Below, in pieces: positions 9,475 to 15,258 of a stretch of 15,258 nucleotides of DNA. This DNA comes from Actinidia chinensis (taxonomy: Eukaryota; Streptophyta; Magnoliopsida; Ericales; Actinidiaceae). The notes beneath the pieces are model-generated. The model saw nothing but the letters and a program-made list of their open reading frames with translations, did not search any database and was not told the origin of the DNA. The position numbers and the translations under genes were made by a program. The stretch lies in NCBI GenBank assembly GCA_009663005.1, contig VIGQ01002307.1, forward strand, positions 2,501 to 17,758. Direction: 5' to 3'. Every line of letters begins with the position of its first letter. Within the stretch, counting starts at the first letter, position 1.

Positions 9475-9540
9475 CAGTAGAGAGAGAGAAGATAAAGATA
9501 CGATTCTCATTGAAAGATGCAACTCTATTTATTTTTCGAT
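9475..9540 (-). promoter_or_regulatory. Core-promoter-like segment at the outer end of the array
   Basis: The minus strand reads cgaaaaataaatagag (9537-9522), a TATA-like box, followed by unrelated sequence and then the CT run (9490-9478) where similarity to the other units begins. If the array arose by duplicating one promoter, this end may be the original. Confidence 0.35.
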
Positions 9541-9875
9541 TAAGGCAAATCGTGTTACGACTAGGGTATAGGGCCAATATTTGGCAACTCCGGTGATTGA
9601 GCAAACAGCGGCTATTTATCGTGTGATTAAGAGGGAAATCTCATTGCTAAATCTGGGGGTTTGGATCCTATGCCGCTTACCTATTCTTCCTCTATATGCT
9701 ACAGGCGTGGTCGCCCAATCTCCTCCGCACGATGTCTTGAAACTAAAACGAAGGGGTAAAAAGGAGCTCAAAGAGTCAACCACACACCCAAACACCTCTC
9801 ATGCCGCCGACTTGGCAATTTCAAATTACCGTTACCTCCCGAACAAATGTCCCATAGATACCTCATTTTTATAAA
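9541..9875. other. Unique sequence upstream of the array, no recognised gene
   Basis: Moderate-GC sequence. The plus strand is open from 9581 to 9874, but that frame lacks an ATG at its first codon, matches no family I know and has mixed composition. On the minus strand it would lie just upstream of the TATA-like box. I see no further repeat structure. Confidence 0.3.
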
Positions 9876-10287
9876 ATGTTAATTAAACATCTCAGGTATT
9901 TTAATTTTATTCTCAAATAGACCTGCAATGCCGGTTGAGGACTGAAGCAAAGCCTAGTTAAGGTTTTAGGCTCCCTTGCAAAAAATTTCATAATTTGGGG
10001 CCCCAATTATTTAGTTGGGTTACATATTGGGTCAGAATAAAGAATAAATAATTTTAATAAGAGCTCAATTTCTAATAAAAAGCCTAATTTCAAATAAGAG
10101 ATCATTCTTCACTTGTACACTAGTGGGCGCCTACTAAAAACTAATAAAAACAGAACAAAGTGGGAGACAACAAGAGTTTGTCTATTACCCTTGTCAGTTT
10201 AAATTTCCTATTTTGATTTTGTTTTTGTGAATTTTAGTTTTTGAAATTGTCATTGCTCTCACGTGAAAAAAAAATCTTTAAGTGTAA
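9876..10287. other. AT-rich intergenic or intronic DNA
   Basis: No gene-like structure. It has short direct echoes such as ttaggctccc and ggggcccc words and several taataaaaa runs. If KASII downstream exons exist further left, this would be intron. Confidence 0.4.
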
Positions 10288-10722
10288 GTCCATTATTGTA
10301 TAGAGGGGGTCATCTCCAAACTTCGATTGAGATCCCTAAATCTCCGGGCCGACACCGCCTACAATCAATCCCGTTACTTTGTGGAGTTGAACTTGGATGA
10401 TACACCATGGGCTGGCCTTCCACCAACTTTTTTTGGAGGGAAAAATACCTGCCAACATCTCATGGGAAGGGTTATAGATTCTATTAGAAGGAATCGATGT
10501 CCTTGGCTTTCATTTCGTGTGATGTTGAGCAACCCCTTCCAACCGCTGTTTAACAAGAGCGCGTTCGTCCGGACCTCGTACGGATTGTCATTGGCCAAAG
10601 CGATCTTGTGTCCCGGACAAGATGTCACCCTTCTCCTTGTAAAACCTTGGCCTGCGTTTGGGAAGGACGATGGACATGATATAACACAACTTCCACGAAA
10701 TTTACAGAGCCTGTTTGAGTGA
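10288..10722 (+). other. Unrecognised open stretch, plus strand
   Basis: The plus strand is open from 10288 to a stop at 10720-10722, about 144 codons, at clearly higher GC than its flanks. There is no ATG near the front: the first in-frame Met lies in CQHLMGRVID, about a third of the way in. As a gene it would have to be an internal or last exon, or a fragment. The peptide includes LDDTPWAGLPPTFFGG and CPGQDVTLLLVKPWP; I do not recognise it. The opposite strand is also open from 10628 to 10374, so direction is not certain. It lies just beyond the last KASII exon, where the next KASII exons were expected, and could be inserted sequence. Confidence 0.3.
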
Positions 10723-10742
10723 ATCGCTCACAGTTAAACCGC

Positions 10743-10763
10743 ATCTTTATTTATAATAAAGAT
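10743..10763. repeat. Perfect AT-rich hairpin
   Basis: atctttatt-tat-aataaagat gives 9-bp perfect arms and a 3-base loop. It sits between the unrecognised open stretch and the last KASII exon. No function is assigned. Confidence 0.6.
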
Positions 10764-10806
10764 AAATAAATGAGATCACATCCATCTGAAATAAATTAAC
10801 AGGAAC

Positions 10807-10858
10807 CTATGTGAATAAACTGATGCATCAGAACCGCCACAAGGCATCAATCCGGTAA
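10807..10858 (-). pseudogene. KAS2: KASII exon: CGGSDAS
   Basis: A short exon of about 50 bp reading (D)LMPCGGSDAS, then V and a shifted IPI, before atag-gttcct. The family has ADVMLCGGSD here. The upstream border is approximate. The next family segment, GLGGFVACRALSQRN, was not found in the sequence to the left. Confidence 0.72.
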
Positions 10859-11002
10859 GTCTCCATAAGGAGGGAAAATGCTACGTTATCATATATCTTT
10901 AACAGAAATAAATGAAGATAAACAAGAGAATTACAAAAAAGCTGTAACTGTGAACTGAGACAAAAAAAGACAGATGAAATGAAAGTAGATTTGGCCACTT
11001 AC

Positions 11003-11094
11003 ACTTTCACCTCTAGCTATATGATCTGCTGCTTAAGTCTACAGAATGCAGTTGCACAAGACACAGATATGAGTAGTTTGTGCCCAATCCATCC
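11003..11094 (-). pseudogene. KAS2: KASII exon: active-site cysteine
   Basis: It follows an acceptor ctacag after a 99-bp intron and ends at gtaagt. It reads GWIG, then SVSCATAFC where the family has STACATSNFC. The Cys in SCAT is the acyl-binding nucleophile and its TGT codon is intact. Further on a TAG appears where the frame has slipped. Confidence 0.78.
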
Positions 11095-11193
11095 CTGTAG
11101 ATTAGCAATTAGTAAAAAACACCCACCCATAATTCACAATCTCTCGTTATTCTGGGTAAAATTTTATTAGCAAGCGGTTGAACTCTAACTTAC

Positions 11194-11307
11194 CAAATCA
11201 TTGCAAGCATAGCAGAACCCATGGTATAGTAGCAGTCGCAAAACGTATACAAAAGGGATGCTCTTCTGTAGTGAAACTCGTAATGCTTCTATTGCATCAT
11301 AAAAAAA
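11194..11307 (-). pseudogene. KAS2: KASII exon: FYDAIEALRVS to MGSAMLA
   Basis: 114 bp, the length expected for 38 KASII residues, ending at a consensus gtaagt donor. FYDAIEALRVS is in frame. The middle is shifted, and MGSAMLA returns in another frame. The acceptor (aacgag) is poor compared with the expected pyrimidine-rich one. Confidence 0.8.
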
Positions 11308-11574
11308 CTCGTTAAAAAATTTGTACGGCAAACAATCATAGAAATGAATTATTCAGTTCATTGCTACGGCCCCACCTGTTTGGGGAATATATTCATAAAT
11401 CCTCTGTCTTAGTTCACATGGCACTGATTTAGAGGTTTAGAAAATCGCATGTTGTTCGGAGATATACAAGGCAATTGCTAATGAAAAAAATTGGTTTCCA
11501 AATTTTCTTCCAGTCAATTTTTGGCGGTAACAATCATAACGTCATTGTCATTATAAGGAAGCTGAAGATTTTAC

Positions 11575-11776
11575 CTTCATGCCTCCTACAGAAGAACCAA
11601 TACAACCCAACATTTGGCTTTGTTTAACTCACCGCATGACGTCTTCGGTAATCCCACCATCCGCTAATGCTCTTGCAGCAGTGAGCAAGGAAAGCATAAA
11701 AACTTATCTTCACTTTTCAAGAGTTTGGGGCAAACCATCCGTCTTCTGAGAAAAAGACTTGATTGCCCTGCAATCT
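11575..11776 (-). pseudogene. KAS2: KASII exon: IKSF to GGMK
   Basis: It follows a 75-bp intron ending aaacag. The exon reads AIKSF, then EDGWFAP, DKF, LLTAARALADGGITEDVM and, after frame slips, a KAKC-GGMK end before a gtaaaa donor. LLTAARALADGG compares with LLTAGKKALADGG in the family. The internal gtgagt near 11632 is coding, not a donor, because KASII continues through it. Confidence 0.82.
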
Positions 11777-11851
11777 CTGTTTAAAAGGGTAACAAACTCA
11801 AAGTCTGAACAAAAACATTCGTATGACGAAAGAGAGTCGGCAAAGATTTAT

Positions 11852-12059
11852 CGTGTGTGGAACTGAGCACAGTCAAAGTCTTCCAATTTCACTTAGCCAC
11901 TAATGCCGTCAAGGAGTTATGTGAATATATCTGCATCAAAGACTAGCGGGTTTACGGACACCCAGTCCGGTCACAACAAACCGTTCTTTTCTTGTAGAAG
12001 GTTTCTGTTTGATTTCATTTCTTCCTTTAGGGTTGCACTGCCACCAGCCAAGGTGTTGC
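11852..12059 (-). pseudogene. KAS2: KASII exon: mature N-terminus
   Basis: It begins after a strong acceptor (ttttccttctcctag), reads WLVAVQP, then after frame changes KPSTRKERFVVTGLGV, LLDGISG and FDCAQF. The stretch after TGLGV has at least one indel, and a stop falls before LLDG. The donor that should follow the Arg codon reads cg-ataaat instead of cg-gtaaat, so the first intron base is A. The transit peptide must lie in an earlier exon. Confidence 0.8.
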
Positions 12060-13200
12060 CTAGGAGAAGGAAAAGCAAACTTAGTCTTTAACGGACACCA
12101 TGTAGTACATATTTTATTGCACTATCATTTTATCAACGGCTTCCATCAGCAAAATAATCAAGGGGGCAAATGAGACGAGTCCAGTTATGCAGGCCATGTG
12201 TTAGGGCTATAGTTTTTTTTTTTTGGTTTTTTACTTAGTTCAAGGTTTTTGTTTTTAGTGAATTTTTCGCCATTTGCTCAAATTTTTATATTTTTCGGTT
12301 TTTTTAACGAGGGGAGCCAAAAATATAACAAAAATATGTTAAACTTGAGAAAAAGTTAAATAAAGACGGAAATAATCATTGTAGATGATTTTTTTGATAA
12401 AACATAGTTTTGTTGTCTTTAGTGAATATTTTTCAAATTCGATGATTTTTTAATTTTCAGACCAATCTCGTCAAGAGAAACCGAAGAAGTATAAAAGTTT
12501 ATAAAACGGAAAAAAAAAATTCACGAAAGAAAAAAAAGTTAAAAAAAAAAACACTATAGCCTAACTGGGTTCGTAATAGTATAAAGCCCATATAGCATTA
12601 CTAGTCGATTAAAGACTAAGCTTAACCATCATTAACTTGTAATCACTTCCAAGTACAGAGCACTATTAGCTGTTATTTGATCAAATTATCCATTACCAAC
12701 TCTTCAAGCACTACGAAAAGTACCGAAAATTAGACTTAAAATAATAAATCATCCCAAACTATCCAATTAATGAGCAACCCCAACAAATATCCCAAACCGA
12801 ACTGGTGTGATTCTCGTTTGTATCTCATGCACTCAAAACCTAGGATCATGTGGAATCTCAGGCACGAGAAGCTAGAGAAATGATCCAATATGCTTAATTA
12901 GGAGTGCACATGATTGAGCGCGAACCGGAATGATTGGGTCTAGAAGTCCTTGCCAGTGCTCTAATTTTGCAAATAACTCAAAGACCACATTGAGAGTCAA
13001 AGCTAAACAGACCTCTAAGTAGTTTTAATTTATCTATATCAACTTTGTAAGAGTAACGTTTTGGCAAACTAAATCAGAGAAACAACATTAGTTGTGCAAG
13101 AAACCCATGTTTCAACTAGAAGCACAAGACTGCAATTACATTATCTAATCTACCATCAACCAACATTAGTGTAAGGGGATAAAATATTAATGTTTCACCT
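12060..13200 (-). other. Presumed KASII upstream intron or flank
   Basis: AT-rich sequence upstream of the first recognised KASII exon, which starts at a good acceptor, so an intron is expected here. It contains the TIR element at 12204-12560. The remainder, 12561-13190, shows no exon, repeat or motif I can support. No transit-peptide-like Ser-rich reading was seen. Confidence 0.45.
12204..12560. mobile_element. MITE with TA flanks (357 bp)
   Basis: The left end is gggctatagttttttttttt; the right end, complemented, is ggctatagtgtttttttttt. TA dinucleotides flank both ends (12202-12203 and 12561-12562), and the extended match gttagg(g)ctatag spans the flank. The interior is AT-rich, with ttttagtgaatttttc-like words repeated near both the left third and the middle, and no coding capacity. 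A TA target suggests Tc1/mariner-type mobilisation, but the ends do not match the classic Stowaway consensus and a TTA-type target is not excluded. Confidence 0.72.
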
Positions 13201-13277
13201 TCCTCCGGCCAAGTTTGGATGAGCACCGCCGGCAAACTGTAGCTTCATACCAATTTCGGTCGGTAAACTTATCCTGA
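13195..13277 (-). other. Exon-like segment beside the copia LTR
   Basis: On the minus strand a pyrimidine-rich ttcttttacatgtcag is followed by 25 open codons containing DRNWYEATVCRRCSSKLGRR and then aag-gtgaaa, a plausible donor. The CxxC and basic residues might suggest a zinc-binding piece, but I do not recognise a family. It does not match the KASII mature protein. The pyrimidine tract would come from the LTR end, or the LTR ends a little further right. Confidence 0.25.
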
Positions 13278-13279
13278 CA

Positions 13280-13473
13280 TGTAAAAGAAGGAAAAGAATA
13301 TTTGCCTTTGAAAGAATTTTATGAATTAGAGACAAGCTTAATACAAAGATTTTCTTCAACAATCATGCTAATCTATTCTAGGTACTCTAAGTATAAAAGG
13401 CAACTAAATAAAATACAACTAATACATTATAGTTGTCAATGAATGGCTATATATCATTGACTTTCTTCCCACA
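13280..13473 (-). mobile_element. 3' LTR of a Ty1/copia element
   Basis: Its start is fixed at 13473 (tgtgggaagaaag on the minus strand) by the polypurine tract directly before it. It contains a tatata box (13448-13457). The end is placed at 13280 because ttcttttaca mirrors the start (tgtaaaagaa against tgtgggaagaa), giving 194 bp. An alternative end at about 13309 cannot be excluded. The matching 5' LTR is not in the window. Confidence 0.65.
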
Positions 13474-13483
13474 CTCCCCTCAA
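13474..13483 (-). other. Polypurine tract of the copia element
   Basis: ttgaggggag on the minus strand, directly before the tg of the LTR. This is the usual plus-strand primer site of plant copia elements. Confidence 0.75.
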
Positions 13484-14935
13484 GTTGAGAGGAATGTCAG
13501 AACCTTCTCCCAACTTGCCCATATATTTGGAAAGCTTCCTTTCCCAATAGCTTGGTGAACACATCTGCAAGCTGATTTGTTGAAGCAACAATGTTTGATT
13601 ACAATTGAACTTCTTGTATTTTGTCACAAATAAAAACTGTACAGCCTCCTATATGTCTAGTTCTTTCAAGGAAAACGGGATTAGCTGTTATATGTAAGGC
13701 GACTGTGTTATCACAATATAACAATGCTGGCTTTGGTTGCAATATTCTCAAATCTATCAGTAATGATGCGTATGCCGTGATAAATTCAGAGTCATGTACC
13801 TGTCATTGCTCTATAATTCACGCTTCTGCTAGGATAGAGAATTGGTTTCTAACCTCTTTGTCCGCCCATGAAATAAGAGAGATCCGCAGAAAAAACACAA
13901 TCACCCATAGTGGATCTACGAGATATTTGACAACCAGCCCAATCTTCTTGATCAAAAAAAAAGCTCGGGCAACGATAAATCATTCTGCAGAGGGAAAAAC
14001 ATACCTTGTCCTGGACTACTTTTCAAATAACCAACACACGCAAGTCAGCTTCCATTTTAGTTTGCGGGTGCTTGCCTGAATGCTGAACACATGACCGAAT
14101 AGGTGTATCCGCTAGGTAATAGTCAAATAAATTAGGCGTTCACCACAAGTCCGCCTATACTGAGATGGATCATTAACAATTCACCTAGAATCCTCCGGGT
14201 TTTTTTTTTGCTCCTAGGAAATTTACCGGTTTAGCATCCCCAAGTCCACATCTTTAAAATTTTCAAAGTATATTTTCCTTGCGAGATGGAATACTTTTCT
14301 TGTACCGAGAAACTTCGATTGCCCCCGCAGAAAATAACCTCCAAACACCCCAATCTTAATTTAATTCGAAAATGACTATGCCGAAATTGCTGAAGAGCCT
14401 AATATGGTCTTGACATCATTACTTTAATAAGAATGTCATCACATATATCAACAAAGCTGTAAAAGATTTGCCTTTCCACATGTTGAATAATTAATAATCT
14501 GCTTTGGAATTGAACAAATTTAGCACTTGGATGCTATAGAGAACTTGGCAAACCATTGCGGGAAGCTTGCTTTAAGCCATATATGACTTGTGGAAGGTGA
14601 CACAGCTAGATTCTCCCCTGCTTGTCGGACCATCGGTGGAGGCAATTCTTCATGGAGATCACCAATAAAAAAGTTCATTAATCGACATCAAGTTGGTGAA
14701 TAGACCAATTTTGGACAGCTGCTAAAGCCAATTACAACGACATAATCATTTTACCAATGGGAGAAAAAGTGTCATGGTAATATATACCTTTCATTCAGCT
14801 GTGTGTAACCCTTGTCGCAACCAAACGAGCTGTAAAACGCTCAATAGTGCCATCTCCGAATGGCCGTTTGATTTTATAACCCAATGAGCAACCATCGGAG
14901 GCTTCTTCCATAAGGGTTGCGACATATCGTAAGTA
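13484..14935 (-). pseudogene. Decayed Ty1/copia reverse transcriptase and RNase H
   Basis: Minus-strand frames reproduce the C-terminal half of a plant copia polyprotein in the right order. From about 14935: YKIK, GTIER and ARLVA at the start of the reverse transcriptase; HQLDV near 14690; then the catalytic YVDD region at 14431-14450, where one base is missing; then [21 protein letters not shown] and DKIQ of RNase H at about 13610-13730; and QLADVFTK near 13550. Frames change many times and stops are frequent, so no functional protein is possible as written. Integrase and capsid regions are absent from the window. The lineage within copia was not determined. Confidence 0.85.
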
Positions 14936-14939
14936 TCCT

Positions 14940-15258
14940 AGTCAACTATCTAGGGGAAGAGAGAATGTAGATGGGTGATATAATTAACTTTTGGTTATAT
15001 TGTAGATGAGACGAAAGATCTCTATTGTCAAATGCATAAGGTTTGAAATAGCATCAGTACTATAATCAACTACTTTTTACAACTGCATATTATGCCACAT
15101 ATCATTTAGTGTTAAAACCCTCTTTGAAAATTTTCTAAATTTCAATAACAATTTTTTTAATGTGCCTTTATCATGCAATATAAATTTTATTTTTATATAC
15201 GAAGTGGTAAAACAATTTGAGTCAACTAGAATAATTTTAATTCGGTTGGATAATTTTT
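14940..15258. other. Unassigned AT-rich DNA beyond the copia remnant
   Basis: The sequence expected upstream of the reverse transcriptase is not recognisable here. Either the element is broken at about 14940 or this part has diverged beyond reading. No gene, LTR or inverted terminus is visible. Confidence 0.4.

Larger units (their letters stand above)
8335..9490 (-). repeat. Tandem array, about four units of 301-324 bp
   Basis: The anchor aaaccaaagt starts at 8335, 8645, 8969 and 9270, giving periods of 310, 324 and 301. A second anchor, the (g)ggtttgaag word, starts at 8399, 8707, 9029 and 9331. Each unit on the plus strand runs: aaaccaaagttcgaag, a gaatgaatga stretch, tagggtttgaagaaa, ttgaagtactcacaa, ccgattgcc, cttcttctacgagtgg, a ggtatttagtacc-like word, ggggagatcttcctgaag, a GA run, gaagaagaaacc, and aattcagccaggctatta. 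The fourth unit stops after the GA run. Units differ mostly by 1-3 base insertions and deletions. On the minus strand each unit resembles a plant core promoter plus leader. No convincing protein is encoded. Confidence 0.85.
10807..12059 (-). pseudogene. KAS2: Partial plastid 3-oxoacyl-ACP synthase II gene (KASII), five exons, disrupted
   Basis: KASII condenses malonyl-ACP with palmitoyl-ACP in the plastid stroma, setting the 16:0 to 18:0 ratio. Reading the minus strand across frames gives, in order: ERFVVTGLGV, LLDGISG, FDCAQF, IKSF, EDGW, LLTAARALADGGITEDVM, GGMK, FYDAIEALRVS, MGSAMLA, SCAT and CGGSDAS. This is the exact order of plant KASII. The IKSF/DGW/ALADGG wording separates it from KASI, whose matching region differs. 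Five exons are recognisable (11852-12059, 11575-11776, 11194-11307, 11003-11094, about 10807-10858) with mostly normal splice borders. The Cys of SCAT is the catalytic nucleophile. Several exons need frame changes and one donor is damaged. The transit-peptide exon and everything after CGGSDAS, including both catalytic His regions, were not found. It is either a truncated pseudogene or a real gene with sequence errors and distant missing exons. Confidence 0.85.

Noticed and set aside
8335..9490. A CRISPR array
   Set aside because: Units of about 310 bp, plant context, and no short repeat-spacer pattern.
8454..9604. Ser-rich minus-strand frames of 66-93 codons in each tandem unit
   Set aside because: The frames differ between units and are broken by indels, and the sequence resembles promoter and leader. 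There is no conserved peptide.
10374..10628. 84-codon minus-strand frame starting with ATG
   Set aside because: It lies opposite a longer open stretch and matches no KASII segment. I cannot support it as a separate gene.
11626..11636. gtgagt as the donor after EDVM in KASII
   Set aside because: KASII coding sequence continues across it to GGMK, which is followed by its own donor (gtaaaa).
11777..11851. A U12-type AT-AC intron
   Set aside because: The start, ataaatc, does not match the U12 consensus and the end is AG. A mutated or misread GT donor is simpler.
11903..12091. Plus-strand frame of 62 codons
   Set aside because: It is the opposite strand of the KASII exon, whose homology fixes the coding strand.
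13621..14079. 152-codon plus-strand frame
   Set aside because: It is antisense to the copia RNase H region, where the minus strand carries the family motifs.

Overview
The window is nuclear DNA of a flowering plant, most likely a dicot. It has introns with GT-AG borders, TIR-type miniature transposons, a Ty1/copia retrotransposon remnant, telo-box/TATA/CT-rich promoter motifs and one recognisable plant nuclear gene for a plastid enzyme. I cannot name the species. No rRNA, tRNA, CRISPR or prokaryotic feature is visible.

Layout, left to right. 1-1714: mostly non-coding, with a few exon-like pieces I cannot name; the best is a possible minus-strand last exon at 744-880. 1723-2122: a 400-bp TIR element with an imperfect 8-bp target duplication. 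About 2251-2988: a second CCGG-rich foldback-like element with a GGTGGTGGA-rich core. 3182-3307: a possible minus-strand internal exon. 3312-8280: a 5-kb, strongly strand-asymmetric A-rich tract that contains recurring modules and is therefore not simple poly(A). 8335-9490: four tandem units of about 300-325 bp; read on the minus strand, each has a TATA-like box, a CT-rich leader-like stretch, a GTGAGT-like site and, in most units, a telo-box. 9495-10800: mostly AT-rich, with one unrecognised open stretch at 10288-10722.

10807-12059, minus strand: five exons of a plastid 3-oxoacyl-ACP synthase II (KASII/KAS2/FAB1-type) gene. They include the exon with the catalytic Cys but carry frameshifts and one damaged splice donor. 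The exons that should carry the two catalytic His residues were not found. The presumed upstream intron holds a 357-bp TIR element with TA flanks (12204-12560). 13280 to about 14935, minus strand: the 3' part of a Ty1/copia element (LTR, polypurine tract, decayed RNase H and reverse transcriptase). 14940-15258 is unassigned AT-rich DNA.

The KASII remnant is the only gene with a clear job: elongation of palmitoyl-ACP to stearoyl-ACP in plastids. The rest is mainly repeats. Many single-base indels occur in the KASII exons, the copia remnant and between tandem units, so a noisy long-read assembly is a real alternative to biological decay. The most unusual structure is the promoter-like tandem array pointing, on the minus strand, into the 5-kb tract, which ends at a good splice-acceptor-like sequence.
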